From Bryobacterales bacterium (GTDB lineage: Bacteria; Acidobacteriota; Terriglobia; Bryobacterales; UBA6623), in the NCBI GenBank assembly GCA_022823865.1, contig JAJEHF010000133.1, forward strand, positions 1-64,000: a DNA stretch of 64,000 nucleotides, read 5' to 3'. This document shows positions 1 through 7,921 of the stretch, in pieces. Position 1 is the stretch's first letter; the number at the start of each line of letters is the position of its first letter. Both the position numbers and the translations under genes were made by a program. Under the pieces are notes generated by a model. That model was not told where the DNA came from, made no database searches, and saw only the letters and a list, made by a program, of their open reading frames with translations.

Positions 1-1
1 G

Positions 2-103
2 GGCCGCGGCAAACTCGACACTCATCACAAGTACAACCAGCCTGTCAAAAACGTCTTCGTCAAACCCCTCTGCCCGGACTGGAAAGCAATCCTCAATCGT
101 TAG
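2..103 (+). CDS. C-terminal fragment of an unrecognised protein, cut by the window edge
   Basis: An open frame enters from the left edge and ends at TAG 101-103, giving 33 visible residues. It ends in PLCPDWKAILNR and is rich in Lys, His and Asn, which looks coding rather than random, but I cannot assign a family. It lies on the same strand as the sterol methyltransferase, 151 bp upstream of that start, so it could be another gene of the sterol locus. This is inference only. Confidence 0.4.
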   Translation, partial: GRGKLDTHHKYNQPVKNVFVKPLCPDWKAILNR

Positions 104-254
104 CTCCGCCACTGCCTTTCACGGCCCGCTCGAACGCTTACCCCCATACGATGCCTTGGGGCTTCGAAATCGCTAGCGTTATTGCTCAGACGACGACTCT
201 GCGGCGCGCGAATTTGCTCGAAATGCGAAAGACCGTTGAATAGAGAGGCGCCTG

Positions 255-1361
255 ATGGGCGCTGCGGTACAATCGAAACGGTCGACAGAAAGCAATAGTA
301 AAGCCTGCCCTAGTTTCGCCGACCGGACGTCTAAAGCCGATACTACTTCGATGCTCGCCAAACACTCCAATTCTCGCTCCCTCACGGATCTCGCCCCGGA
401 TGCAGTGAAGCCTGCGGTGGACCAATACTCCGTGCTGCAAGATGCTGGCTTGGAAGACAGGAAAGAGCACTATCAGTTGATGGTCACGCGCTATTACGAC
501 TTGGTGACCGACTTCTACGAGTTCGGCTGGGGGCAGTCCTGGCACTTCGCCCCCCGACGGCGAGGCGAGAGCTTCGAGGCGTCGTTGCTCAGGCATCAGC
601 TTTTTCTCTCCGATCGACTATCCCTGGGACCGGGGCTAAAGGTGCTCGACGTGGGATGCGGGGTAGGCGGGCCAATGGGCAATCTAGCCCGCCATTCTGG
701 GGCCAGCATTGTTGGCATCAACTCTAGTGCCTACCAGATCAAGCGCGCGAAGATGCACACCCGAGATGTCCAGTCGCTGTGCAGTTTCATCCACGGCGAC
801 TACATGCGGATTCCCGCCAGTGACCACCACTACGACGCTGCATTCACCATCGAGGCCACGCCCCACGCCCCGGACAAGACGGAGGCCTTCCGAGAGATAT
901 TCCGCGTTCTACGCCCAGGGGCTCGTTTCGCGGGCTATGATTGGTGTCTCACTGAGGCCTTTGACCCGTCGAACGCAGGGCACTTGCGGATCAAGAAAGA
1001 TATCGTGACAGGGACGGGGCTACCCGATCTCCCCCTGACGTCGGAAATCCGCCAAGCTCTGCGTATGGCCGGATTCGAAATCTTGGAAGCCCGCGACCTC
1101 GCACCCGAATCTCATCCGAAGACACCTTGGTACCGTGCTTTGCAGGGTCGAGACCTCAGCTCTAAGAGCATTCCGCGCACACCGATTGGCCGCGCCTTGA
1201 CCAACTTGGTTCTACGGGCCGGGGAGCGGTTGCGGATGGTTCCGGAGGGCACCGCCGCAGTCAGCACGCTCTTGAACGTGGGGGCGGACGCACTGGTCGA
1301 GGGTGGCGCAACCGGTGTCTTTACTCCGATGTTCTTCTTCCTAGTCCGCAAACCCGGGTGA
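255..1361 (+). CDS. smt: Sterol C-24 methyltransferase (SMT/ERG6 family)
   Basis: It should transfer a methyl group from S-adenosylmethionine to C-24 of a sterol side chain. The 368-residue protein carries the SMT hallmarks in order. The sterol-binding region YYDLVTDFYEFGWG is at about 80-93, the SAM-binding motif LDVGCGVGGP at 131-140, and EATPHAP at 200-206 followed by EIFRVLRPG. The C-terminal SMT domain has the GADALVEGG...FTPMFFFLVRKP pattern that general SAM methyltransferases lack. The first 50 residues are low in conservation and a start at the internal ATG 351 is possible. The ATG at 255 has a GAGAGG-like ribosome site. Only a weak promoter-like pair is visible (TTGCTC at 214, TTGAAT at 236). 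The stop lies 12 bp before the ERG2-like gene, so the two are probably one transcript. The methyl acceptor and number of methylations cannot be read from sequence. Confidence 0.93.
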   Translation: MGAAVQSKRSTESNSKACPSFADRTSKADTTSMLAKHSNSRSLTDLAPDAVKPAVDQYSVLQDAGLEDRKEHYQLMVTRYYDLVTDFYEFGWGQSWHFAPRRRGESFEASLLRHQLFLSDRLSLGPGLKVLDVGCGVGGPMGNLARHSGASIVGINSSAYQIKRAKMHTRDVQSLCSFIHGDYMRIPASDHHYDAAFTIEATPHAPDKTEAFREIFRVLRPGARFAGYDWCLTEAFDPSNAGHLRIKKDIVTGTGLPDLPLTSEIRQALRMAGFEILEARDLAPESHPKTPWYRALQGRDLSSKSIPRTPIGRALTNLVLRAGERLRMVPEGTAAVSTLLNVGADALVEGGATGVFTPMFFFLVRKPG

Positions 1362-1373
1362 TCGGGACGTTGC

Positions 1374-1949
1374 ATGAAGTACGTTTTTGACATTGAGGTC
1401 CTCAAGGAGATCGCGCGCTCACATCTCGATCTGCCGCTGGCGGACATGCTTCCCGCCATCGCCAAAGACCTGGCAGAAAGGTACCCCGGCCTGATCGAGA
1501 CCAAACCGGACTGGTTCTTCTCCAATGCCGGCGGCAGCATGGGACAGGTCACCATCCTGTATGCCTCGCTTCGGGAGTACGTGATCTTCTTCGGCAGTCC
1601 TATCGGCAGCGAGGGCCACACCGGTCGATATCCGTTCGTCGACGATAATGCGATCGTTCTGGATGGGGAACTCTGGTATTACGGCGAAGGCGACACCCAA
1701 CGGCAGGTGTACCTCCCCGGCGATGTCGTACATTTGCCAAACGGTGAAGCGAAGGGCTATCGCATGGTTGACCGCGGCTGGATCCTCGAGTATGCGCGTG
1801 GACCCATTCCCACGATGTTGCCGTTTGGGGTCGCCGACAGCCTGTTCAGCACCGTCGACCTCACCAGTTTCTTCCGCACGCTTCGGATCTACTTCCGGCA
1901 CCTGCTACGTTCTGCTCGAAGGCGATCAAGCGCTCGAGCGCGGGCTTGA
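1374..1949 (+). CDS. erg2: ERG2/sigma-1 receptor family sterol C-8 isomerase
   Basis: Family members shift the sterol B-ring double bond from delta8 to delta7. The 191-residue protein matches the family across most of its length: YVFDIEVL at the N-terminus, SMGQVTILYASLREYVIFFG at about 55-74, SEGHTGRYPF at 79-88, VYLPGDVVHLPNGEAK at 112-127 and LEYARGPIPTMLPFG at 138-152. Glu139 in LEYARG and Asp90/Asp91 align with the two acidic ligand-binding residues of sigma-1 receptor (Glu172, Asp126). Unlike fungal ERG2 and sigma-1 receptor, it starts directly at the folded domain with no N-terminal membrane helix. It ends in a short Arg-rich tail. It follows the methyltransferase by 12 bp, which places it in the sterol pathway. 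Members of this family in bacteria are uncommon to my knowledge. Confidence 0.92.
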   Translation: MKYVFDIEVLKEIARSHLDLPLADMLPAIAKDLAERYPGLIETKPDWFFSNAGGSMGQVTILYASLREYVIFFGSPIGSEGHTGRYPFVDDNAIVLDGELWYYGEGDTQRQVYLPGDVVHLPNGEAKGYRMVDRGWILEYARGPIPTMLPFGVADSLFSTVDLTSFFRTLRIYFRHLLRSARRRSSARARA

Positions 1950-1987
1950 CCCGGATAGCGCTGCCCTCGCTGTCGGACCACGACAAA

Positions 1988-2015
1988 GGCGCTCGCTCGC
2001 TTTCGGGGAAGCGCC
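1988..2015. terminator. Candidate bidirectional terminator between convergent sterol transcripts
   Basis: In the 71 bp between the ERG2-like stop and the cyclase stop, GGCGCT (1988-1993) pairs with AGCGCC (2010-2015). An alternative inner hairpin, CGCTT/AAGCG around TCGGGG, spans 1998-2013. No long T-tract follows on either strand, so intrinsic termination is uncertain. Confidence 0.4.
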
Positions 2016-2020
2016 CTGCT

Positions 2021-5000
2021 TCAAGCGGCCGCGTCGGCACTACGGAGGACGGGACTGGTCAGATCCATCCGGGCCTGGCGTCGCTGCTCGTAGAGGCCGA
2101 GCGCGCGAAGGGGGAAATACTGTCGGTATAGGACGTAGTCCAACAGCGCGGTGTGGAAAAAGACCCCGGCCATGTCTTGCTTTGGCCATTTCCCATCCGC
2201 ATTCTGGGTGCGAAGCAAGAACCGGACACCCCCCGAAATCGCCGCCCAATTCGGATCTTTCGCCTCAAGCAGCGCGATCAATGCCCATGCGGTTTGGATG
2301 ACCTGACTTTGTTCATGAGCCCTGTACCGGCCGGTCAGGCAACCGCTGTGATGCTCTCCCCACCCCCCATCTTTCAGCTGGCGGTCCAGCAGCCAATGGC
2401 ACGCCAAACGTAACGCCGGATCACTAGGACGAGCGCCGGCGGCAAGCAGGCCCCGGATCCCGAAGAATGTGCCGTAGATGAACTGAACACCCCATGCGCC
2501 ACGCCACGATCCATCGCTTGCCTGGGTCCTGCGAAGCCAGGCGTCAGCCCGCGAGACGGCGCTCATCACGGCCTGATTCTTGATTTGCGGAGAGTGTTCG
2601 TTGCAAGCGGCGATCGCCGCCAGGCAAGACGCCGTGCACTCAACATGGGAATGCTCGGTCATCGAATCGCCAAACATCTCGGACGGATTCAGCCATTCGA
2701 GACCGACGACGGAGCGCCGTGCCTCGTAGCTGCCGAAACCGCCGTCGCGGTTCTGGCCACGCAGCATGAAGCGGACCGCGTCGCCGAGCGCCACGGCGCT
2801 GATGGCCTGCTGGTCGGCGGCGATCATCCCGAGAACCGCCTCTGCGGTACAGTCGGTCACCGGCCAGCCATGCCAACCCCCGGCAAAGCACCAGCCGCCC
2901 TTGGGATCGGTCCGATAAGCTTCCCGAAATCCTTCGAAGCTATCGCTGACTTGCTGCTGGCGCAGGAAGTCGGATCCGCGCCGGAGGGTGTTGCGAAGCC
3001 CGTCAAACTCGGGCACGGTTGCCAGCGCCTGCAGGGTGAACCCGGTATCCCACGAGGCGCTTCTAGCCCCGGTGACTCGCGCTCCGGCTTCCTCGTCTTC
3101 CCAAAGCCAGCCATCGAGTTTCGCGAGCGCTTCGCGGCAGTCGGCGTCGTTCGGATCACGCAGCCACAAGGCAAGAATGTTGAGCAGACCGCTGACCGGA
3201 GAGATGCTCGTGTGGCTGGTGGCCCGCAACTCCCACCTAATCTGCTGGCTAATCGCTTCCATGCACTGGGCCCGCAGGCGTTTGCCGTGGAATCGTTCGA
3301 ATAGTCGCGCACACCGGTATCCGCATCGAAGCCACACACTGGGTCGCGCGTAGAGGTCCGCATCCCGCAGGCGATTGCGGCTCGCGGAAAAATCGATGTC
3401 GGCAAACCCTTGGCTGAAAAGCTCCTCTCTCAATGACACAACTGCGGGCGTGGCGGGTCCTTGGAACCGATGCGAATAAATCGCGGCCATTGCCATGTAG
3501 ATGTAACGGCTATGGCAATACCAATTCGAGGGATGTAACGGTATCCAGCGCGGCAAGCTCCACAGCTCCGGCAGGATGGCGTTTACGCCCCGCCAGTCGT
3601 AGAGGTTGACGATCGCCAGCCAGAACTTCCCCCAACTCGGGATCCCGAGCACACCCTCCGCTTGCACGAATCTCCGGGCCGGCGCGACTAACGGATCATC
3701 TCGCTCGACACCCAGCAGTCTCGCCGCGACGTATACCAAGGTTGTGACAAAGAGGTGGGGCGGCGAGTGCTCGTGCAGGCCCCATGTGCCTCCTCCGAGA
3801 CGGGTCTGCTCGAAGTGCCGCAAAACAAGCCGGCGTCGGCCGGGATCGAGCGGCCGCTGCATGACATGGTGGAGCAGCACATATTGGGCAGTGAGCATGG
3901 GACACCAGACCATCTCACCCTCCCAACCACCATCCTCGCCCTGGAGACTCATCAAGCGCCGGCTTGCACTCTTCAACGCCTGGCCAGCGTCGGGCGACGC
4001 GGCCTGCTCCTGGTGGACGACCCGAGAGCCGAGACCTCGCGATGGCATGGAAGCCAGAAAGGCGCGCTCCAGAGTCTCCCGGGCTCTCTCGTCCTTTTCG
4101 CCGGCCACGCCTTTCGCTTTGCGCAGCTGCCGAATGCCGCGCCAGAGCCACCCCAGACGGACGGCGAGCGCACGAACGGTGTCGCTGGCCCGCTGCCAGG
4201 CGAGTTGCTCAAAGGATCGCGGAACCTCCCCGGCAACCGCCCGCGCCGTTGTGGCGCAACATGCGAGACCCAGGCTGGCTATCGACGTGTCTTCGCAGGC
4301 CAGTAAACCTATGGTCTGGGCGCGGACTGTGGGCTTTTCTCTCCAACGCCGGTAGACCGCATGCCTGAGCGCCACCGCTTCGCCCCGATGATCGGCGAAG
4401 ACCTCGTAGAGACCCATGGCGAGCAACTCTGGAGCGCGGGTCGCCTGAAAGCGCTTACTGGCAAAGTCGTGAAAGTCCTTGCTCTCGACCAGCGCCAGAG
4501 CATCGCCGAAACCGAGAGTCATGCCCACTGCGGTCATCGGATGGTAGTGCCCTGCCGCATCGCCGATGAGCACCCGCCGCGGGGTGCCGTATGTGACGCG
4601 CAACCTGAGCGCGTTGGCCGCTGCTTGGAACCTCCGCGCCCGTAGCGCCTCGACGAATGCAGGCCGAAGTGTTTCCGGCAACCATCTGGTATACGAATCC
4701 GACAACAAGCCAACCCAGTCGCCATTTGAGTGGTTCAGGGGAACATCGACCACTACCCGCACACAATGCTCTCCCGAGCGATAGATGAGAATCGGACCTG
4801 GCCCGCCGCACACTACATGCCCGTAGTCCTCCAGCGGAAGTTCGACCCCGTCTAGAGTGACTCCGATCATGCGCGAACAGGTATTCGGACTTGTCGACAA
4901 TCCCAACGATCTCCGCACGATTGACGACCGGCCGTCAGCGCCGACAATCCGGTCCGCGTTCACGGAATGAGCGGAGCCATTGAGGGAAAGAGTGACCCGT

Positions 5001-5407
5001 CCGTCTTCGACCATACGCACCTGTGCGTTCAGCATGAAGTCGACGCCGGGCTCGCTTGCGATCGCTTCGCGCAGGCGCGAGACAAGTGCCGCATGTTCGA
5101 CGACTAGACCGTAAGACTCGTCCGGATAGGGAAGCACTATCGGCTCCGACCGATCTTCCGGAAACACCACGAATCCCCTGCCTTTGGTGCTGCGGGATTG
5201 TGTATCGACCTGTATCCCGACGCTGCGCAATGCTCGCAAGGCAGGCGGATGCAGCCACTCGCCCGCCAGTCGCTTCGCTGCTGTGGGGCTCGCTTCGAGC
5301 AGGGCCACCCGGGCGCCTTGCCGAGCGTGGGCAAGCGCGCACAAACACCCCGCCGGCCCCCCGCCGACGATGGCTACGTCGTAGCGCCGCGCCGTGGCGC
5401 CACTCAC
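2021..5407 (-). CDS. Squalene monooxygenase-oxidosqualene cyclase fusion
   Basis: One 1128-residue frame joins two consecutive sterol enzymes. The N-terminal module (about 1-430) is an FAD monooxygenase of squalene-epoxidase type, with GGGPAG at 15-20, VGADGRSS near 155 and the family motif GDAAGHYHPMTAVGMT from 282. After a roughly 45-residue linker, residues from about 475 to the end form an oxidosqualene cyclase. That part has IPSWGKFWLAIVNLYDW, WYCHSRYIYM, several QW-like repeats (QGEDGGW, QNRDGGFG, QASDGSW, QLKDGGW) and the catalytic VTDCTAE with Asp852. The DxDD of squalene-hopene cyclases is absent. The start is GTG 5407, overlapping the cyp51 TGA as GTGA, with AGGAGAG 9 bases upstream. 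The frame remains open further upstream, but only inside cyp51. The expected product is lanosterol, cycloartenol or parkeol; residues do not settle which. Confidence 0.93.
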   Translation of the reverse strand: MSGATARRYDVAIVGGGPAGCLCALAHARQGARVALLEASPTAAKRLAGEWLHPPALRALRSVGIQVDTQSRSTKGRGFVVFPEDRSEPIVLPYPDESYGLVVEHAALVSRLREAIASEPGVDFMLNAQVRMVEDGRVTLSLNGSAHSVNADRIVGADGRSSIVRRSLGLSTSPNTCSRMIGVTLDGVELPLEDYGHVVCGGPGPILIYRSGEHCVRVVVDVPLNHSNGDWVGLLSDSYTRWLPETLRPAFVEALRARRFQAAANALRLRVTYGTPRRVLIGDAAGHYHPMTAVGMTLGFGDALALVESKDFHDFASKRFQATRAPELLAMGLYEVFADHRGEAVALRHAVYRRWREKPTVRAQTIGLLACEDTSIASLGLACCATTARAVAGEVPRSFEQLAWQRASDTVRALAVRLGWLWRGIRQLRKAKGVAGEKDERARETLERAFLASMPSRGLGSRVVHQEQAASPDAGQALKSASRRLMSLQGEDGGWEGEMVWCPMLTAQYVLLHHVMQRPLDPGRRRLVLRHFEQTRLGGGTWGLHEHSPPHLFVTTLVYVAARLLGVERDDPLVAPARRFVQAEGVLGIPSWGKFWLAIVNLYDWRGVNAILPELWSLPRWIPLHPSNWYCHSRYIYMAMAAIYSHRFQGPATPAVVSLREELFSQGFADIDFSASRNRLRDADLYARPSVWLRCGYRCARLFERFHGKRLRAQCMEAISQQIRWELRATSHTSISPVSGLLNILALWLRDPNDADCREALAKLDGWLWEDEEAGARVTGARSASWDTGFTLQALATVPEFDGLRNTLRRGSDFLRQQQVSDSFEGFREAYRTDPKGGWCFAGGWHGWPVTDCTAEAVLGMIAADQQAISAVALGDAVRFMLRGQNRDGGFGSYEARRSVVGLEWLNPSEMFGDSMTEHSHVECTASCLAAIAACNEHSPQIKNQAVMSAVSRADAWLRRTQASDGSWRGAWGVQFIYGTFFGIRGLLAAGARPSDPALRLACHWLLDRQLKDGGWGEHHSGCLTGRYRAHEQSQVIQTAWALIALLEAKDPNWAAISGGVRFLLRTQNADGKWPKQDMAGVFFHTALLDYVLYRQYFPLRALGLYEQRRQARMDLTSPVLRSADAAA

Positions 5408-6810
5408 TGGAATACGCTCTCCTGTGACCGGCGCCGGTAGCGGAGGCGGCACGGCGTGACGGGACCAGTCACCCAGCTGCCGTAGTTCGGCGCGGGAAAG
5501 CCAGTGTCGAGTTCGAAATCGAAACGATCGAGCAAGACCGTCCAGATCGCCTTTAGCTGGAGGTACGCGAAGTGTTTTCCCATGCACTGGTGCTTGCCGC
5601 CCCCAAAACCGATCAAGGCGTAGCGGTGTTGCTTGTCCTCGCAAGCGGGGGGAGCGAAGCGATCGGGAGAGAACCGCCCCGGGTCGGCGAAAACGTGGGG
5701 CAACCGATGAGAGACCGCCGGCGAAACCATGGCCATGGTGCCGGCAGGCACGGCGTAGCCACGGTACTGCAGGGGCTTGAGCACCTTGCGGATCAGCATT
5801 ATCAGAGGCGGGTGCAGCCGCTCGCTCTCACGCACCGCATGTTCCAGCCTCACCTGTTGGTTGAGCTTCTCGAAGCTCACGGCTTCCCCATCGCGGTAGA
5901 TGTCTTGCAGCTCCTGTCTGATTCGCGCCAAGTATGATGGCGCCCTCAGGAGTTCCAGGCCGGTCCATGTCGCCAGCACCGCGCTGGTGTGCTGGCCCGC
6001 GAACAACACCGTCAGCAGGATCCCGGTGATCTCGTCATCGCTCAAAGCGCGGCCGTCACTGTACTGGGCATGCATGAGGGCCTGCATGAAATCGTCAGGC
6101 CGGGCCCCGGACAGCCGGCGGTCGGCCATGATTCGGCCAAAGATCCGGGCCACACGTCGTCGGGCCCGGTCGCGACTTCGATGCGCTGCAGTCGGAAGTT
6201 TCGGGAGAAAAAACCCAAGTGTGTTGATGCCCTTTTGCAGGTCGTGATAAGCCTCTGCAAAGCCCGCATCGACCTGGTCCCGCACCTCCTGCCCAATGAG
6301 GCAACGACTGGCGATATTGACGGTGAGCTCGTTCATCGCCTGCGGCAAGTCAACCTGCCCGTTCTCGCCGAGAGCGTCAGCGAACTGCGTCGTTTCCTCG
6401 GACATGATACGGGCGAATCTGCGCATCGCAGCGGCGCGCAGCGCCGGGAACAAGAATCCCAGCTGCTCGGCCATCAGTTCTGGGGAGACGTCGTACGCCA
6501 CGCCGCGCCCGAAGATCGGCACCGTGAACTGATAGACGGCTTTCGCGTTCAGTTGCTCTTCGGGTGCTCCGAAGTAGAAATCGTGGGCTTCAGGTCCCGT
6601 AAAGAGAACAAACTCGCGAGGGCCGAGTCGGAACTGGACGAGCTCGCCCTGCTCGCGCCAGCCACGGCTCAACATCGAGATCGGGTCTTTTTGGAATCCC
6701 GGCAGATGACCGATCAACGGCCACCCGCCCGCAAGTTCCGGAACGGCTGCACCTGCGGGCAGGGATGGCTGGGCTGGACGCCCAGGTTGCCACGTGCACT
6801 GCCGATCCAT
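5404..6810 (-). CDS. cyp51: Sterol 14-alpha-demethylase cytochrome P450 (CYP51)
   Basis: It removes the 14-alpha-methyl group of the cyclised sterol in three oxidations. The 468-residue protein has the CYP51-specific B-prime region YQFTVPIFGRGVAYD at 93-107 and the I-helix signature AGQHTSA. It also has ESERLHPP (ExxR) and the haem loop FGGGKHQCMG with Cys409. The GQHTS signature and B-prime motif separate CYP51 from other P450s. No N-terminal membrane anchor is present; the first 25 residues are Pro/Ala-rich, as in soluble bacterial CYP51s. The ATG at 6810 has GAGG about 9 bases upstream, within sequence that begins at the stop of the preceding reductase gene. Its TGA overlaps the GTG of the fusion gene. 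No ferredoxin or reductase partner is encoded in the window. Confidence 0.95.
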   Translation of the reverse strand: MDRQCTWQPGRPAQPSLPAGAAVPELAGGWPLIGHLPGFQKDPISMLSRGWREQGELVQFRLGPREFVLFTGPEAHDFYFGAPEEQLNAKAVYQFTVPIFGRGVAYDVSPELMAEQLGFLFPALRAAAMRRFARIMSEETTQFADALGENGQVDLPQAMNELTVNIASRCLIGQEVRDQVDAGFAEAYHDLQKGINTLGFFLPKLPTAAHRSRDRARRRVARIFGRIMADRRLSGARPDDFMQALMHAQYSDGRALSDDEITGILLTVLFAGQHTSAVLATWTGLELLRAPSYLARIRQELQDIYRDGEAVSFEKLNQQVRLEHAVRESERLHPPLIMLIRKVLKPLQYRGYAVPAGTMAMVSPAVSHRLPHVFADPGRFSPDRFAPPACEDKQHRYALIGFGGGKHQCMGKHFAYLQLKAIWTVLLDRFDFELDTGFPAPNYGSWVTGPVTPCRLRYRRRSQESVFQ

Positions 6811-6820
6811 TCCTCATTCC

Positions 6821-7921
6821 TCAATAGACGAACGGCAGCATCGAATAGCGCACCCGCTCGGTGTAACGCCCCCACAACTCGCCATACTTGGCCCGGCAGC
6901 GGCGCTCGTCGCGTCGCGAGCGATGCCACAACAGGCACGCTAGCCACGCCGGCAGCAGGTAGGGCACCCAAGATGAAAGCCAGGTCGTAAGGGTGAAGGC
7001 GAGATACACGCAGATCTCGCCCGTATAGTTGAGATGTCGTCCGATACCCCAGAATCCGGAGACTAGCAAGCGGCCGTCCAAAGACCGCGCCGGTCCGCCC
7101 CAAATCGTCACGCTGGGATCGCGCTTGAAACGGTGTTTCTGCTCGTTGGCGCCGCGGAACAGCCAGAAGCCGAGCACGAACAGCAGGACGAGCGCGGGGG
7201 CGGCGATCGGAGGCAGCGGTGCCGTCGGGTGGACGAGCCACCAGCCGCCGAGGCTGTAGAAGAATGGGACCAGCACGTAGTCTCCCCAAATCAACATCCA
7301 CCCCAAGCGCTCGCTGACCATGTCCCAGGTGTGCGTCATTCCGTGCTCGAACTGGAAGTAGTTGAGCACGTACAAGAATGTGAAGGCCTGGTAGAGCGCC
7401 ATGGCTAAGGTCAACTCACCGTAAGTCTCGTACTGCACCACGGCGAACGATGCGTTGAACAGCGCCAGTGCGATGAGAGAAGGACGGTAGCTGAAAAGCT
7501 TCAAATCCACACCGAACCAGGTCGGATTATGATCCACACCGAAGAAGAACCCCCGCCAGAATCCCGGTGATGCGCCGCGGGCCCGGACCCCCCGGAAAAA
7601 CAGCCAGCCGGACAGCGCGAATGCGAATCCGTTTGCCACGACGAACAAGGCGGCAAAGTGGGTATGCAGCGCTAACAAAGAGAACCAGCCGAAGAGTTCT
7701 GCGAGACATCCCGCGACCGCGGTGATCAGGAATAGCGCAAGGCCGTTGAGCTTGTAGGAGTGTGTTTGACCCTCGCCATCAGGCCCCGTAACTTGACGTC
7801 CGGGCAGAACTATCGAACCTAGAAACAAGACGCCGATAAACGCCAACATCATTGCCGCCGCCTCGAGCGCGGTGGTTGCCGACAGGGCGGACCACGCCGC
7901 CATCGCCTCAGGCGCGGACAC
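6821..7921 (-). CDS. ERG24/ERG4-family sterol reductase, probably C-14 reductase
   Basis: A polytopic membrane protein of 366 residues with about nine hydrophobic segments. It matches the ERG4/ERG24 reductase family through YVLNYFQFEHGMTHTWDMVSERLGW-type sequence, WGDYVLVPFFYSL, FRGANEQKHRFKRDP and LLVSGFWGIGRHLNYTGE. The C-terminal pattern is HRSRRDERRCRAKYGELWGRY...LPFVY. Such enzymes reduce delta14, delta7 or delta24(28) sterol double bonds with NADPH. Its place just before cyp51 favours delta14 reduction of the CYP51 product, but the sequence does not fix regiochemistry. The start is GTG 7921, 14 bp inside the Rieske gene, behind a very strong AGGAGGAGG site. It is shorter than eukaryotic ERG24 (about 430 residues). 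Confidence 0.88.
   Translation of the reverse strand: MSAPEAMAAWSALSATTALEAAAMMLAFIGVLFLGSIVLPGRQVTGPDGEGQTHSYKLNGLALFLITAVAGCLAELFGWFSLLALHTHFAALFVVANGFAFALSGWLFFRGVRARGASPGFWRGFFFGVDHNPTWFGVDLKLFSYRPSLIALALFNASFAVVQYETYGELTLAMALYQAFTFLYVLNYFQFEHGMTHTWDMVSERLGWMLIWGDYVLVPFFYSLGGWWLVHPTAPLPPIAAPALVLLFVLGFWLFRGANEQKHRFKRDPSVTIWGGPARSLDGRLLVSGFWGIGRHLNYTGEICVYLAFTLTTWLSSWVPYLLPAWLACLLWHRSRRDERRCRAKYGELWGRYTERVRYSMLPFVY

Noticed and set aside
255-1361. General methyltransferase (UbiE-type) for the first complete gene
   Set aside because: The sterol-binding YYDLVTDFYEFGWG motif and the C-terminal SMT domain are absent from UbiE-type enzymes.
2021-4100. Squalene-hopene cyclase as an alternative for the cyclase module
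   Set aside because: The catalytic motif is VTDCTAE, as in oxidosqualene cyclases. The DxDD of hopene cyclases is missing, and an epoxidase is fused upstream.
5408-5644. Upstream extension of the monooxygenase-cyclase frame by 79 codons
   Set aside because: It lies inside the 3' end of cyp51 in another frame. GTG 5407 has a good ribosome site and overlaps the cyp51 stop.
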